NCBI GenBank assembly: GCA_002500745.1
Contig: DLST01000014.1
Span: 108,751-172,750 of the forward strand
Direction: 5' to 3'
Length of the DNA stretch: 64,000 bases
Source: Sphingobacterium sp. UBA7855
Lineage (GTDB): Bacteria; Bacteroidota; Bacteroidia; Sphingobacteriales; Sphingobacteriaceae
The translations under genes and the position numbers were made by a program. This document shows, piece by piece, positions 17,457 through 28,383 of this stretch. Positions within the stretch are counted from its first letter, which is position 1, and each line of letters begins with the position of its first letter. The notes beneath the pieces were generated by a model. It ran no database searches. It worked only from the letters and a program-made list of their open reading frames with translations, and was not told the origin of the DNA.

Positions 17457-20400
17457 ATGAAAGAATTTCTACTTACCACCTGTGTTGTTGCACTTGGAAC
17501 TGGTCTTTATGCCCAAACGACGCAAGCAGGGTTTTCCGGAAAGATTACAGACGAGCGCAACAAAGGGGTACACGGCGCTTCGGTTGAAGTGCGTAATGAA
17601 TCAACAGGCTTCACAACGAAGACATCCACCAATGCAAATGGCGATTTTAACTTTAAAGAGTTGCCTTTAGGCGGCCCCTATACCATCAAAGTCACTTATA
17701 TAGGGTATGGGGAACAGGTTCGTTCGGGATTTAATTTAAATCAAGGCGATATTGTGCGCCTGATCATTCCTATCCAAAATACGTCCAATGTATTAGAAAC
17801 GGTTGAATTAACAGGAATAAGTACCTTAAAGAATAAAATCGAGAACCTCGGTGCTGCTACCGCGGTTACTGCGAAAGATATAGCCAAATTACCTGTTAAC
17901 GGTCGCAATTTTACTTCGCTGATGGATCTGTCTCCTTTAAGCAAGGGAGATAATATCGGTGGCCAGCTGGGTTCATCTACCAATTTTACCATTGATGGTA
18001 TGAATGCGAAAAACCCGACTTCTGCAGGTTCGACAACCAGCCGTAGCGGCGCACCTTTCTCCATCTCGATAGAAGCAGTCCGGGAATTTAAAGTGGTTAC
18101 CAATCAATATGACGTGACTTACGGAAGAGCGGGCGGCGGAACGGTAAGTGCGGTTACCAAACAGGGAACAAATCAAACGCACGGAAGCGCATGGCTTTAT
18201 TCAAGGGCCGATTGGTTGTCCAGTCCATACGATATTAGGGGGAATAAACGAAATAATGATTTCTCAACGTATCAATATGGATTTACCTTGGGCGGGCCGA
18301 TCATTAAAGACAAATTGCATTATTTTGTAGCTTGGGATCATCAGCGCGATGCCCGTCCCTTGATTATTGCCGATATCAATTCTGAAGCCGACGAGAAGAG
18401 ATTTAATGTGACAAACTCCACCTTGGATGAATTTGTCTCTATTGGACGTAAAAAATACGGATTGGGCAATGAGCGGCAATATGGCGCATTTGATAAGAAG
18501 CGAGGGTCTGATGCGATTTTTGGACGAATTGACTGGCAGATTAATGAAAACAACCTATTGACGGTCCGAAACAACTTCACAAGTGACAACAATAAGTTAG
18601 GCTTACAAGATAATAAACCAATAACCTTGTATGAGTCTTACGGGAATGACAAAAACATTGATAATAGTCTGTTAGCAACTTTACGTACAACCATTTCGCC
18701 AAAGGTAACGAATGAATTGAAAGTACAGCATCTTTATACCTATCAAAAAAGTAGTCCCGGAGATCTTTTACCCAGTCAAAATATTCCCCGTGCAATTGTG
18801 GAAGATGCAGTCTCCAAGGTAGCTGGAGAAGATAAAAAGACCACACTGCAATTGGGGGGACATCGTTTTGCGCAGGAATCATTTAAAAACAATGTATTTC
18901 AGCTTGTTGATAATATTTATTATAGTACCGACAATATCAATTACACCTTTGGTGTCGATTTGATGTATACCCATGCAAATTCTGTTTATGGAAGTGAAGT
19001 TAATGGTCGCTTTCACTTTAGACCGAGTGACGGAAAGACAGCCATGCAAAACTTCGACGACATGAAGCCATATGCTTACTATCGTGAGGTTCCTTTGGTA
19101 AGTGACCCCGCTGTGGCCGGTAAAATATTCAATGCTGGTGTATATGGACAATTACAAACGAAGTTGGCGCAGGGATTGGATCTAGTTGCTGGCCTAAGAT
19201 TGGATTACGGACATTATCCAACCTCTCCATTAAACGAGGAATTGCTGAAAGAAGTAGGGGTGCGTACAGATCACAAGTTAAAATCCTTTGTTGTACAACC
19301 TCGTTTCCAGATGACGTGGGATGTGAATGAAGAGCGAAAGGACTTTTTTCGTGTAGGAGCAGGTGTCTTTGCGTCTGATATTAACAATTATATGACAATC
19401 AACAATTTGACGTTTGATGGGAAGCATTTTGCGACAGTGGATGTTCGTGGCAGTGATGTGCCCACACCTGATTTTATGGGGTACAGAAAAGATCCGTCAA
19501 CGACACCAACCTTAGCACAATTTCAGGTGCCTACAATCAATACCTATGGACCTGATGCGAAAATTCCAGTAGTATACAAGGCCAATGTATCCTATACACA
19601 TTTCTTTACTGAAAAGTTGAAAGCGAGTCTTTCCGGGTATATGAATTTAGGGCGCAACAACTACATGTATGTAGATCGTAACATGGTTCGGGATCCGTTT
19701 TTCAGATTGACAAATGAAGATAACCGTGGTGTGTTTGTTCCCGCAGCATCGATTGTTGATGGAGCCCCAGATTGGAAAAAAGGCCGAATTTCCAATAAAT
19801 TCGGACGTGTGCTGGAATTGAACTCTGAAGGAAAAGTGAATCAGTTTGCCGTTGTATTGGATGCGAGTTATCAATATTACAAAGATGGCTCTATATCCGT
19901 GAGCTATACCTGGAATGATGCTAAAGATAATACGTCTTTCAACGGAAACGTGGCGAATACAGCAACCTTGTCGTTGGCTGTGAAAGACGATCCGCGCGAT
20001 TTGAGCAAGATGAGTTATTCCAACAATCAGTTCCGCAACAAGATTGTGATCTACGGTACTTTCCCAACATTTTATGGTGTCAGCGTAGGAGTAAGGTATT
20101 CTGGTATTGGCGGTACACGATATAGTTTATTGGCCGGTGGAAATATAAATGGAGACTTTGTGGCGGGCGACAATGATCTGGCCTTTATCTTTGATCCCAA
20201 CAGTCCCAATACGCCAAAACAATTGATTACAGGACTGAATAATTTGTTGAATAATCCAGAAGCGAGTCAGAGTCTGAAAGATTTTATCAAAAAATATGAA
20301 GGAAAAATAGCCGAACGTAATGGTGGTGTAAATGGTTTTTACGGTTTGATTGACCTGAGAATTGCGAAAAAGTTCAGTTTATATAAAAACCACGCATTGG

Positions 20401-20636
20401 AAATATCGGGCGATCTTTTCAACGTTGCCAATTTATTCAAAAAGACTTGGGGCGTGAATGAGTCTTTGGGTAATCAAAATCTATATGCGTTAGGTGGAAA
20501 GGATGCCGCAGGAGAGAAATTGCTGCCTTTTGATGTTACAAAACAACAGTTTAATTATAATGTGAATAATTCTGGTATCGTATCACCTTCGGGTAACCCG
20601 TATCAATTCCAACTGGGATTACGGTATTCGTTTTAA
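17457..20636 (+). CDS. TonB-dependent receptor, Oar-like
   Basis: This 1059-residue outer-membrane protein has a signal peptide (cleaved near GLYAQ), then a carboxypeptidase-regulatory-like domain (about 22-100, SGKITDERNKGVHGASVEV). A plug follows (AKLPVNGRNFTSLMDLSP, FTIDGMNAKNP, IEAVREFKVVTNQYDVTYG) and a long beta-barrel ending YQFQLGLRYSF with terminal Phe. The NFTIDGMN and RAGGGTVSAVTKQGTN segments resemble Oar of Myxococcus rather than SusC; no SusD partner is adjacent. The ligand is unknown. It has its own terminator. Confidence 0.92.
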   Translation: MKEFLLTTCVVALGTGLYAQTTQAGFSGKITDERNKGVHGASVEVRNESTGFTTKTSTNANGDFNFKELPLGGPYTIKVTYIGYGEQVRSGFNLNQGDIVRLIIPIQNTSNVLETVELTGISTLKNKIENLGAATAVTAKDIAKLPVNGRNFTSLMDLSPLSKGDNIGGQLGSSTNFTIDGMNAKNPTSAGSTTSRSGAPFSISIEAVREFKVVTNQYDVTYGRAGGGTVSAVTKQGTNQTHGSAWLYSRADWLSSPYDIRGNKRNNDFSTYQYGFTLGGPIIKDKLHYFVAWDHQRDARPLIIADINSEADEKRFNVTNSTLDEFVSIGRKKYGLGNERQYGAFDKKRGSDAIFGRIDWQINENNLLTVRNNFTSDNNKLGLQDNKPITLYESYGNDKNIDNSLLATLRTTISPKVTNELKVQHLYTYQKSSPGDLLPSQNIPRAIVEDAVSKVAGEDKKTTLQLGGHRFAQESFKNNVFQLVDNIYYSTDNINYTFGVDLMYTHANSVYGSEVNGRFHFRPSDGKTAMQNFDDMKPYAYYREVPLVSDPAVAGKIFNAGVYGQLQTKLAQGLDLVAGLRLDYGHYPTSPLNEELLKEVGVRTDHKLKSFVVQPRFQMTWDVNEERKDFFRVGAGVFASDINNYMTINNLTFDGKHFATVDVRGSDVPTPDFMGYRKDPSTTPTLAQFQVPTINTYGPDAKIPVVYKANVSYTHFFTEKLKASLSGYMNLGRNNYMYVDRNMVRDPFFRLTNEDNRGVFVPAASIVDGAPDWKKGRISNKFGRVLELNSEGKVNQFAVVLDASYQYYKDGSISVSYTWNDAKDNTSFNGNVANTATLSLAVKDDPRDLSKMSYSNNQFRNKIVIYGTFPTFYGVSVGVRYSGIGGTRYSLLAGGNINGDFVAGDNDLAFIFDPNSPNTPKQLITGLNNLLNNPEASQSLKDFIKKYEGKIAERNGGVNGFYGLIDLRIAKKFSLYKNHALEISGDLFNVANLFKKTWGVNESLGNQNLYALGGKDAAGEKLLPFDVTKQQFNYNVNNSGIVSPSGNPYQFQLGLRYSF

Positions 20637-20677
20637 AAGAATGAAAAATAAGAACACTATATTTTAGAAAAAAAAAC

Positions 20678-20709
20678 GCACCTAGGAACTACTGCTCACT
20701 CCTAGGTGC
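20678..20709 (+). terminator. Hairpin terminator of the TonB receptor gene
   Basis: GCACCTAGGA / TCCTAGGTGC stem with a 12-base loop, A-run before it; T-rich but not a pure T-run after. Confidence 0.75.
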
Positions 20710-20797
20710 ATTCTATTTGTCTATTACCTCATGCTGATTAGGCAAAATAGGCTTGTTTAAAAAAAAAGCAGCCTATCTGCATCCATATGCTTGAGGG

Positions 20798-21748
20798 CTA
20801 GTTCAGGACCTTTTCTTTTGGAAGAAAAACTTCGGCCATCATGTGGCGTACACTTCCCCCACCACATGTTTCAATAACATGGAGATCCTGGTGAATAATT
20901 TTACCATGCTTTTCTAACTGCGCGGTTTGGTACAAAGTCAGTGAAGATAATGCCTGATTGCTCAGGACAATAAAACGATTCCCATATTTATTTCTCACTT
21001 GGAGGCAGTTTGCCGCAAAAGATTCAAGCTGGCTTTCATTGATCTCTATAATCTCCTTGCCTGTCTCCTTTAAACTCTTCAAGAGGGTGTCTAGCTCAGA
21101 CGGATCGTCAATTGCCTGTGGACATAAGATGGCAAAATCTTCACCTACGGCGAGCACGACATTGGTATGATAGATGGGTTTCCGTTGTCCATTGACCGTT
21201 TGAAAAGCATGGAATACAACCGGTGTATAGTTTTCGGTCCTGCAATATTCATCGAGCATATCCCGGTCTGCCCTTTCCGACAAAGCGCAATAGGCTACAC
21301 GGTTGGCTCGGTCGAGGACAAGTGCGCCGGTCCCTTCCAAATATTGTTTATTGTTTTCGGCATCACTCAAATCTTTGGTCAGTTTTACGTAATAGCCGTT
21401 CTGTTTCAATGGACCTTCGAAATCCAATAAATGTTCTTTTCGGCGATTTGGAGCGAACATGGGATAGAAGATTATTTTTCCGTCCTGATGAAAGGATACA
21501 ATATTGTTGGGGAAGATACTGTCGGGACTTTCTGATTTTTCGTCGTCCTGAATGACAGTCACTAAAATTCCATGTGACTTCAATTCATGTACTAGTGCAT
21601 CAAACTCTCCTTGCGCTTCTTTGTTGACTTCTTCTATACTGAGATTTTCGATATCCTTTTGGAAGAAGTTGTTGACCGCAGTCTGTTCATTTTTACGGAA
21701 GACAGCCGGCCTTACTAAAAGGACGCTGTCTGTTACCTGCTTTCTCAT
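20798..21748 (-). CDS. ctlX: CtlX-like amidinohydrolase (DDAH/arginine deiminase fold)
   Basis: This 316-residue member of the guanidino-modifying pentein superfamily matches the group called citrulline utilization hydrolase CtlX. Marks are QVTDSVLLVRPAVFRKN, PDSIFPNNIVSFH (substrate Asp), EGTGALVLDR, a central YHTNVVLAVGEDFAILC (catalytic His) and the C-terminal ETCGGGSVRHMMAEVF with the nucleophile Cys. It would hydrolyse a citrulline- or arginine-like ureido/guanidino compound in the cytoplasm. The substrate is inferred from family naming. It is monocistronic. Confidence 0.85.
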   Translation of the reverse strand: MRKQVTDSVLLVRPAVFRKNEQTAVNNFFQKDIENLSIEEVNKEAQGEFDALVHELKSHGILVTVIQDDEKSESPDSIFPNNIVSFHQDGKIIFYPMFAPNRRKEHLLDFEGPLKQNGYYVKLTKDLSDAENNKQYLEGTGALVLDRANRVAYCALSERADRDMLDEYCRTENYTPVVFHAFQTVNGQRKPIYHTNVVLAVGEDFAILCPQAIDDPSELDTLLKSLKETGKEIIEINESQLESFAANCLQVRNKYGNRFIVLSNQALSSLTLYQTAQLEKHGKIIHQDLHVIETCGGGSVRHMMAEVFLPKEKVLN

Positions 21749-22324
21749 GATTTATAATCGTTATTTCGCTGTTATATTGTTAAATAGAAATGATATTCAT
21801 TTTTTCTTTGAGCATTTATAATTTGTCAAAAGAGGGGCTTCCCACGTTGGATAATGTTTTCCTCGTTAAGATTTCTTGATAACGGAATACGTCGTAGATA
21901 TCAGGATTTCTTGGCGAAAATTACCTATCGTTATTTCGAAGCCACTTTACAATTGGTACTTATACTAATTTATTGAAAATTCATTGGCATTGCAAAAAAG
22001 AATGGTAATGTAAAGGAAAAAACTCATGAGCGTCTCCCCATATAATCGCATTTTTTTTAAAATTGTAGCAAGTGATCGCGCGGTTATTTGTTATATTTAT
22101 AATGATCAATCGGTATGTTTGTGTTTATTCCAAAAATAACGTAATCAAGACAATCGATTGCATTTTAATAGTCCAGTAAAACTGACTTTTTAACCACTTT
22201 TTCGCTTCGTTTTCAGTCATTTATTTTGCTATCTTTGCTCATCCAAAAAACGACTGTTTATAAGAGAGTTAATTGCCTAATTATAATGTCGCTAACTATC
22301 TATAAGCGTTAACTTTTTGCACAC
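21749..22324 (+). promoter_or_regulatory. Intergenic region with gcvP promoter box
   Basis: This 576-base A+T-rich gap lies between divergent ctlX and gcvP. The only clear signal is TATCTTTG at 22230-22237, an exact -7 match giving a leader of about 80 bases for gcvP. I see no glycine-riboswitch core and no coding potential. Confidence 0.5.
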
Positions 22325-25198
22325 ATGAGCAATATACACTTCCAAGAAAAATTCGAAAATCGCCACAATGGCCCAAGTCCAGTTGAAGCGAATGAAATGT
22401 TGGCCAAATTAGGCGTTTCGTCTATTGACCAACTTATTGACCAAACGGTCCCTTCTCAAATTCGTGCTCCAAAACCTTTAAATCTTCCTAAAGCATTGTC
22501 TGAGGTCGCCTATTTAAAGCGTATTGCGGAAATCGCTGAGAAAAATAAAGTTTTTAAATCTTTTATTGGTCAAGGTTACTACGATGTAATCCTTCCGGGC
22601 GTAATTCAACGAAATGTATTTGAAAACCCAGGGTGGTATACGCAGTATACTCCTTATCAGGCGGAGATTGCACAAGGTAGGTTACAAGCTTTATTGAACT
22701 TCCAGACTGTAATTTGTGACTTTACTGGTTTAGAAATAGCCAATGCTTCTTTGTTGGATGAAGCTACGGCTGCAGCTGAAGCCATGTTTATGCTGTATTC
22801 AGCTCGGAAAAATAAAGATGCTAACGTATTCTTGGTGTCGGACAATGCCTATGCGCAGACGGTTGATGTATTGAAGACCCGTGCCTTGTCTTTTGGTATT
22901 GAACTTAAAATTGCGGCTATTGCTGAATCAGAATTGACAGATGATGTATTTGCAGCATTTGTTCAATATCCTGCAGCGGATGGTTCAATTGTTGATTATA
23001 AATCATTTGCAGCTACAGCGCACAGTAAGAATATTACCGTATGTGCTGCGGCAGATTTAATGAGCTTAGCATTGTTAACCCCTCCGGGAGAATGGGGTGC
23101 AGATGTTGTTGTTGGTAATTCACAACGTTTTGGCGTACCGATGGGCTTTGGCGGTCCTCATGCAGCCTATTTTGCGACACGCGATAGCTTTAAGCGTAAC
23201 ATTCCTGGTCGTATTATCGGTGTTACTTCCGATTCGAATGGCAAATATGCATTGCGTATGGCTTTACAGACACGCGAACAACATATTCGCCGCGATAAAG
23301 CATCGTCAAATATTTGTACTGCACAAGCGCTTTTGGCGATTATGGCTTCTTTCTATGCCGTTTACCACGGCCCAGAAGGAATCAAAAATATAGCATCACG
23401 TATCAATGCTTTGGCCAATCTGTTGGATCAAGCATTACAGTCGTTGGGTTATACGCAATTGAATGCAGCTTATTTTGATACACTACGTGTAGACTTAGGT
23501 GCACATGCTGGTGCTTTGAAATCTGAGGCATTAAATAACGAGTTAAACTTCTATTATAATGGTTCGGAAGTTTCAATTGCTATCGACGAAACAACCACAT
23601 ACGAAGATATTAAGACGATCGTCAAAGTATTTGCTAAAATTCAAGGTAAAACATTGAATGACGTCGATTTCGATGCATTAGAAGAGAATTTAGGTTCTTC
23701 AATTCCTGCCGATTTAGTACGTACTTCTGCTTACTTAACCCATCCAAACTTTAATAGCTATCATTCTGAACATGAGATGTTGCGCTATATCAAATCGTTG
23801 GAAGCAAAAGATTTATCGCTTTGTCATTCAATGATTCCATTGGGTTCTTGTACGATGAAATTAAATGCGACAGCTGAAATGGTGCCAGTTACTTGGGCGA
23901 GATTTGGCGGTTTGCATCCATTTGCTCCCGCAGATCAAACTTCTGGATATATGCAAATGATCGGCGAATTGAATGACTGGTTAGCTGAGATTACAGGTTT
24001 TGCGAAGATGAGTTTCCAACCAAATTCAGGAGCACAAGGGGAGTACGCTGGTCTGATGGTTATCCGTGCTTACCATGAGAGCCGTGGTGATCATGGACGT
24101 AATATCTGTTTGATCCCTGCTTCTGCACACGGAACCAACCCGGCTTCTGCTTCTATGGCAGGTTTAAAAGTGGTCGTTGTGAAATGTGATGAATTAGGAA
24201 ATATCGATATTCCAGATTTAAGAGCGAAAGCGACTGAACATGCTGCAAACTTGAACTCACTGATGGTGACTTATCCTTCTACACACGGTGTATTTGAAGA
24301 GTCGATCATTGAAGTCTGTGAAATTGTTCATGCAAACGGCGGTCAGGTTTATATGGACGGTGCGAACATGAATGCACAGGTTGGATTGACAAGCCCAGGG
24401 CATATTGGTGCCGATGTTTGTCACTTGAACCTCCATAAAACATTCTGTATTCCTCACGGTGGTGGAGGTCCAGGTATGGGACCTATCGGTGTTGCGAAAC
24501 ACTTAGTTCCTTTCTTACCTAATCACGAAGTGGTTTCGACTTCTGGTGAAGAGGGTATCTCTGCTGTTTCTGCAGCTCCATTTGGTTCAGCATCGATCTT
24601 GCTTATTTCCCATGCTTATATTTCAATGATGGGTGGTGAAGGCTTGACAAATGCGACAAGAACGGCAATATTAAATGCAAACTATATTAAAGCACGTCTA
24701 GAAAATGCATATCCGGTACTTTATTCAGGTACTAACGGACGTTGTGCACACGAAATGATCTTAGATTGCCGTGGATTCAAAAACTTTGGTATCGAGGTTG
24801 CAGATATTGCAAAACGTTTAATGGATTATGGTTTCCACGCACCGACAGTTTCTTTCCCTGTTGCAGGAACATTGATGGTTGAGCCTACTGAATCGGAGTC
24901 TAAGGCTGAATTGGATCGTTTCTGTGATGCATTAGTTGCTATCCGTGAAGAGATCGCTGCGGTTGAAGCAGGAGACGTGGACCAAGCTAACAATGTACTG
25001 AAACATGCACCACATACTGCTTCGGTTGTAACGGCAGATGAGTGGGATAGACCTTACAGTCGTCAAACAGCTGCATATCCGTTGGAATATGTTAGAGATC
25101 GTAAATTCTGGCCTTCTGTAGGACGTGTAAATGATTCTCAAGGTGACCGTACATTGATCTGTTCGTGTCCATCTATTGAAGAATACGCCGAAGCATAA
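22325..25198 (+). CDS. gcvP: Glycine dehydrogenase (decarboxylating), P protein
   Basis: This 957-residue single-chain P protein of the glycine cleavage system decarboxylates glycine with PLP and passes the aminomethyl group to the H-protein lipoyl arm. Both halves are present. The N-terminal half shows the degenerate aminotransferase fold. The C-terminal half has the PLP lysine in [20 protein letters not shown] plus [12 protein letters not shown] and [11 protein letters not shown]. The length is normal. It is monocistronic with a terminator; gcvT is at 4949-6031. Confidence 0.97.
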   Translation: MSNIHFQEKFENRHNGPSPVEANEMLAKLGVSSIDQLIDQTVPSQIRAPKPLNLPKALSEVAYLKRIAEIAEKNKVFKSFIGQGYYDVILPGVIQRNVFENPGWYTQYTPYQAEIAQGRLQALLNFQTVICDFTGLEIANASLLDEATAAAEAMFMLYSARKNKDANVFLVSDNAYAQTVDVLKTRALSFGIELKIAAIAESELTDDVFAAFVQYPAADGSIVDYKSFAATAHSKNITVCAAADLMSLALLTPPGEWGADVVVGNSQRFGVPMGFGGPHAAYFATRDSFKRNIPGRIIGVTSDSNGKYALRMALQTREQHIRRDKASSNICTAQALLAIMASFYAVYHGPEGIKNIASRINALANLLDQALQSLGYTQLNAAYFDTLRVDLGAHAGALKSEALNNELNFYYNGSEVSIAIDETTTYEDIKTIVKVFAKIQGKTLNDVDFDALEENLGSSIPADLVRTSAYLTHPNFNSYHSEHEMLRYIKSLEAKDLSLCHSMIPLGSCTMKLNATAEMVPVTWARFGGLHPFAPADQTSGYMQMIGELNDWLAEITGFAKMSFQPNSGAQGEYAGLMVIRAYHESRGDHGRNICLIPASAHGTNPASASMAGLKVVVVKCDELGNIDIPDLRAKATEHAANLNSLMVTYPSTHGVFEESIIEVCEIVHANGGQVYMDGANMNAQVGLTSPGHIGADVCHLNLHKTFCIPHGGGGPGMGPIGVAKHLVPFLPNHEVVSTSGEEGISAVSAAPFGSASILLISHAYISMMGGEGLTNATRTAILNANYIKARLENAYPVLYSGTNGRCAHEMILDCRGFKNFGIEVADIAKRLMDYGFHAPTVSFPVAGTLMVEPTESESKAELDRFCDALVAIREEIAAVEAGDVDQANNVLKHAPHTASVVTADEWDRPYSRQTAAYPLEYVRDRKFWPSVGRVNDSQGDRTLICSCPSIEEYAEA

Positions 25199-25215
25199 TT
25201 TCGGATACTATATGG

Positions 25216-25246
25216 AAAAGGGCAGTCCAAATGGACTGCCCTTTTT
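25216..25246 (+). terminator. Intrinsic terminator of gcvP
   Basis: AAAAGGGCAGTCC, four-base loop, GGACTGCCCTTTTT. Confidence 0.92.
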
Positions 25247-25416
25247 GTATGTAATTTGATATGTGCGCTCAAATAACAGCTTTAACTTTTGCGATAAGCA
25301 ACCATTTTTGTTCCGCAGGAGAAGGAGAAGTTTTGCATCTGCAGCGCGACAGGATACGAGGAATAAATTTGGTTTTCTTGGCAAATTTGTCTTAGTTTGT
25401 GCTGAAACATTTCACT

Positions 25417-26244
25417 ATGAACATACTAAAATTATCCATCAATTTTTGTGTCACCACAGTCTTCTTAGCCTCTTGTGCCGGAGGGAAATACGCGAAGACT
25501 GAAAAGGTATATAAGAAGCAGGCAAAAGAGTTTTCAAAACTATACAAACAATCCCCTGTCACCGGTCAATTGGAGAAGGTGAATGTCAACGATCAACAAT
25601 GGATTGCATCGATTAATTTTGGTATCCGTAAACCCAATTTTGTCGTTATTCATCATACAGCTCAGGACTCTTTAGGACAGACCGTTCGCACATTTCATTC
25701 CGCGAAAGCAGGTGTAAGCTCCCATTATGTGGTCGGTAGAGATGGAAAAGTCGTGCAGATGGTCAATGATCTCTTTCGTGCGCATCATGCTGGATTAGGA
25801 AAATGGGGCAACGATACGGATCTTAATTCTTCTTCTATCGGCATTGAGCTGGACAATAATGGGACCACCGATCCTTGGACTGATGCACAGATAAATGCCT
25901 TGATGCAGTTATTGACTTATTTAAAGACGACCTACAGGATTCCGCAGGCCAATTTTATAGGACATATGGATCTGGCTCCAACTCGGAAAAACGATCCATC
26001 GCGTTTTCCATGGAAAAAGTTGGCCGATCAAGGCTTTGGTTTTTGGTATGAAGACTATTTAGAGACGCCTCCGGCAGACTTTAATCCAAAAATGGCATTA
26101 CGTATCATCGGATACGACGTGAGCAATGTCGATGCGGCAATCAAGGCGTTTAAGATTCACTACATCCAGCAGGATGTTCATACCGCTTTCATGAGTGATC
26201 AGGATCTTAAAATACTCTATTCGATCTATAAGAAATTTTTGTAG
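25417..26244 (+). CDS. N-acetylmuramoyl-L-alanine amidase lipoprotein
   Basis: This ~275-residue lipoprotein has signal MNILKLSINFCVTTVFLASC with the lipobox Cys at 20. An Amidase_2 domain (about 60-215) carries zinc ligands in VVIHHTAQDS and HMDLAPTRKNDPS, with SSHYVVGRDGKVVQMV and HHAGLGKWG between them. It cleaves the lactyl-peptide bond of peptidoglycan in the periplasm, likely for turnover or recycling (AmiD-like). I prefer the ATG at 25417 over the GTG at 25399, since it starts the lipoprotein signal. Confidence 0.9.
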   Translation: MNILKLSINFCVTTVFLASCAGGKYAKTEKVYKKQAKEFSKLYKQSPVTGQLEKVNVNDQQWIASINFGIRKPNFVVIHHTAQDSLGQTVRTFHSAKAGVSSHYVVGRDGKVVQMVNDLFRAHHAGLGKWGNDTDLNSSSIGIELDNNGTTDPWTDAQINALMQLLTYLKTTYRIPQANFIGHMDLAPTRKNDPSRFPWKKLADQGFGFWYEDYLETPPADFNPKMALRIIGYDVSNVDAAIKAFKIHYIQQDVHTAFMSDQDLKILYSIYKKFL

Positions 26245-26389
26245 GCAGCTAATACGCTATTTTTTAATTTTTAGACTGGATAGTAGGCTACTTTATCCAA
26301 CCGGCCCGAATGACGTTGATGTACTCAAGCGTTTTGCTCATCGGGGGCAGCGGTAAATACCTTTACGGCCTTCATTGTAGGGCAAAAAT

Positions 26390-26422
26390 AATATAGCCCA
26401 ATTGAACAAATTGGGCTATATT
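26390..26422. terminator. Bidirectional hairpin terminator
   Basis: A perfect 14-base stem AATATAGCCCAATT with a 5-base loop lies between the convergent amidase and the 26449 gene. The rest of the 26245-26448 gap shows nothing. Confidence 0.75.
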
Positions 26423-26448
26423 ATGAATAGTTAAAAGATACTGTGCGC

Positions 26449-27762
26449 TTATACGGTTTTTACAAATTTCTCGTCGTAATTTTCAATATCAATAATATAG
26501 CCATTTTTGATCAAAAATTCAAAAAGCGGTTTGGCTTCTTCGGAAACTGGCATATTATGCGTGGTAATAATCTTATTTTCTTTTTTAAGGAGGTAAGGAT
26601 AGGCGTATAGTTTCACATTTTTATTGAACATTCCCGAAATATAGGAGAGAAGCTCATTGGTGTATAGTTCTTTATTATAATTATCGGAATTGAAAATATT
26701 CTTCAAATTGTAGACGTTTGTGGCAATACCGATGTGTTTGGGCTTAAAGTTACTTATAAACTCCGCCAAGTGATTGTTTCTTCTAAAGTTGCTGACAATG
26801 ATATTGTTTCCGGTAGCACATAATTCATCCGCTCTAGAAGCAAATTCTTGCAAATCCTGATCTGTAATTTCATGCGTATCTTCCAAGACATTTCCCATGA
26901 GGACCTCAATTAATACAATAGTATCTGCATATGTGGCTCCCGTGTTTTTTTTGAACTGTTCAACGGCAAGATTGAAAAGATCAAAGTTTGGAAGAGATTT
27001 TTGACGGTATTTGGTACGGAGTATAATAATGTTCTTTTTGTACAGGTAATCTTTGATTTGTACAGCTTTGCCATCAGGTTGAAAAATTGCAGCTTTGGCA
27101 AATCCTTTTGCGATTAGATATAAGTTAATGAGCCGTTGGTTGACATTTTCAAAGAGTGGTCCATTGAGTTTAACCAAGTCAATTTCTACAGACCCAACAG
27201 AAAGGTTGTCAACTAATGATTCAATCATCGTCTGCACATTCTCCGCGTAGTAATAAGCAGCAAATAGTAAATTGACACCAATGATGCCCAATACCTTTTG
27301 TTGCAATTGGTTGTCGCTGTCTAGGAGTCTGACATGGACAATGATATCATTGGTAGGACCGCCAACTTCGTGTTGGAATCGAAGCCCTATCCAACCGTGA
27401 GGTTCATTGGTCTTGGTAAAATTGAGTGTCGTTACGGTATCTGCAAAGGCAAAGAATTTTTTGTTACAATATTTATCGCCGTGAAGTCTTTGCGTAAGAA
27501 GATTAAACTCGTGAGAGAGCATCTTTTTTACACGTGTTCTGCTGACATATCGCCCATCGGCCTCTTCGCCATAAATTGCATCACTAAATGCCATATCGTA
27601 AGCGGACATGGTCTTAGCAATTGTGCCTGAAGCGGCGCCTGCGTTGAAAAAGTTGCGTGCGACTTCCTGTCCAGCACCGATCTCTGCGAAAGTTCCATAA
27701 ATCTCTGGGTTCAGATTTATTTTCAGTGCCTTTCGCTTAGTTTCAAAAATTTCTCTTGCCAT
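26449..27762 (-). CDS. Conserved bacterial protein, EIGAGQEVAR family
   Basis: This ~437-residue soluble protein begins MAREIFETKRKALKINLNP, with IYGTFAEIGAGQEVARNFF and TIAKTMSAYDMAFSDAIYG just after. This N-terminus is widely conserved. Members have been named nicotinate-nucleotide adenylyltransferase by annotation transfer, but I see no HxGH-type nucleotidyltransferase motif and do not support that name. The start at 27762 is chosen over an ATG five codons upstream because conservation begins at MARE. It is a single gene with an unknown role. Confidence 0.75.
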   Translation of the reverse strand: MAREIFETKRKALKINLNPEIYGTFAEIGAGQEVARNFFNAGAASGTIAKTMSAYDMAFSDAIYGEEADGRYVSRTRVKKMLSHEFNLLTQRLHGDKYCNKKFFAFADTVTTLNFTKTNEPHGWIGLRFQHEVGGPTNDIIVHVRLLDSDNQLQQKVLGIIGVNLLFAAYYYAENVQTMIESLVDNLSVGSVEIDLVKLNGPLFENVNQRLINLYLIAKGFAKAAIFQPDGKAVQIKDYLYKKNIIILRTKYRQKSLPNFDLFNLAVEQFKKNTGATYADTIVLIEVLMGNVLEDTHEITDQDLQEFASRADELCATGNNIIVSNFRRNNHLAEFISNFKPKHIGIATNVYNLKNIFNSDNYNKELYTNELLSYISGMFNKNVKLYAYPYLLKKENKIITTHNMPVSEEAKPLFEFLIKNGYIIDIENYDEKFVKTV

Positions 27763-27826
27763 GATGCAAAGGTACAAAAATCAAAAGGCTAGTGAAAATT
27801 AAAGTATGAAGGAAAAAAACAGAATA

Positions 27827-27858
27827 AAATTAGGCTTGTTTTATAACAAGCCTAATTT
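27827..27858 (-). terminator. Terminator of the phosphosugar mutase-NUDIX operon
   Basis: AAATTAGGCTTGTT pairs with AACAAGCCTAATTT. The stem runs into the last codons of the NUDIX gene, and in the minus direction a T-rich stretch follows. Confidence 0.75.
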
Positions 27859-28383
27859 ATTGAAAGCGTAGAATAAAGCGCTCGTGTGTAATGCCTGACT
27901 GAATTTGTTGTTCAATAGCATTTCTTTTGCCTCTTCGAGTGGGATAAGATAGACGTCGATTTCTTCGTGCTCATCCAATGCCTGTTCCTGAACTTTTTTA
28001 CCTCCTGTCATTAGGTAGGTATAGGTAATATTACCACTAGTGGCGGGGTTGGCATAAAGCGTGGCGATCTCTTCCATCTTGTCAAATGCATAGCCTGTTT
28101 CTTCGAGCATCTCGCGCACAGCTGCATTCTTGGGATCTTCTCCGGGTTCTGTCGTTCCTGCTGGAATCTCCACTGAAATAATGCCTGCTCCGTGGCGGTA
28201 TTGTTTAATGACCAGGAGCTCATTCTCCTCGGTAATTCCAACCATGTTTACCCAATCTGGATATTCCAGCACATAATAATGGTCGTTTATTCTTCCGTCA
28301 GGGAGCTCGCATGCATCTCTTCGCAAAGTTGCCCAAGGTTCTCTATAGATATATTCAGAAGATAATAGTTTCCACTTTTCCAT
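27841..28383 (-). CDS. NUDIX hydrolase, ADP-ribose pyrophosphatase-like
   Basis: This 180-residue NUDIX hydrolase has a canonical box spanning GTTEPGEDPKNAAVREMLEE and TGY, preceded by VIKQYRHGAGIISVEIPAG typical of ADP-ribose/nucleotide-sugar pyrophosphatases. It would cleave a nucleoside diphosphate linked to another moiety. Its ATG overlaps the stop of the upstream phosphosugar mutase by one base (TAATG), suggesting coupling and a link to sugar-nucleotide metabolism. Confidence 0.9.
   Translation of the reverse strand: MEKWKLLSSEYIYREPWATLRRDACELPDGRINDHYYVLEYPDWVNMVGITEENELLVIKQYRHGAGIISVEIPAGTTEPGEDPKNAAVREMLEETGYAFDKMEEIATLYANPATSGNITYTYLMTGGKKVQEQALDEHEEIDVYLIPLEEAKEMLLNNKFSQALHTSALFYAFNKLGLL

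Noticed and set aside
21749..22324. Glycine riboswitch upstream of gcvP
   Set aside because: No recognisable conserved aptamer core or tandem arrangement; only a -7 promoter box is visible.
26449..27762. Nicotinate-nucleotide adenylyltransferase
   Set aside because: Name is used for relatives in databases from memory, but no HxGH or ISSTxxR motif is visible.
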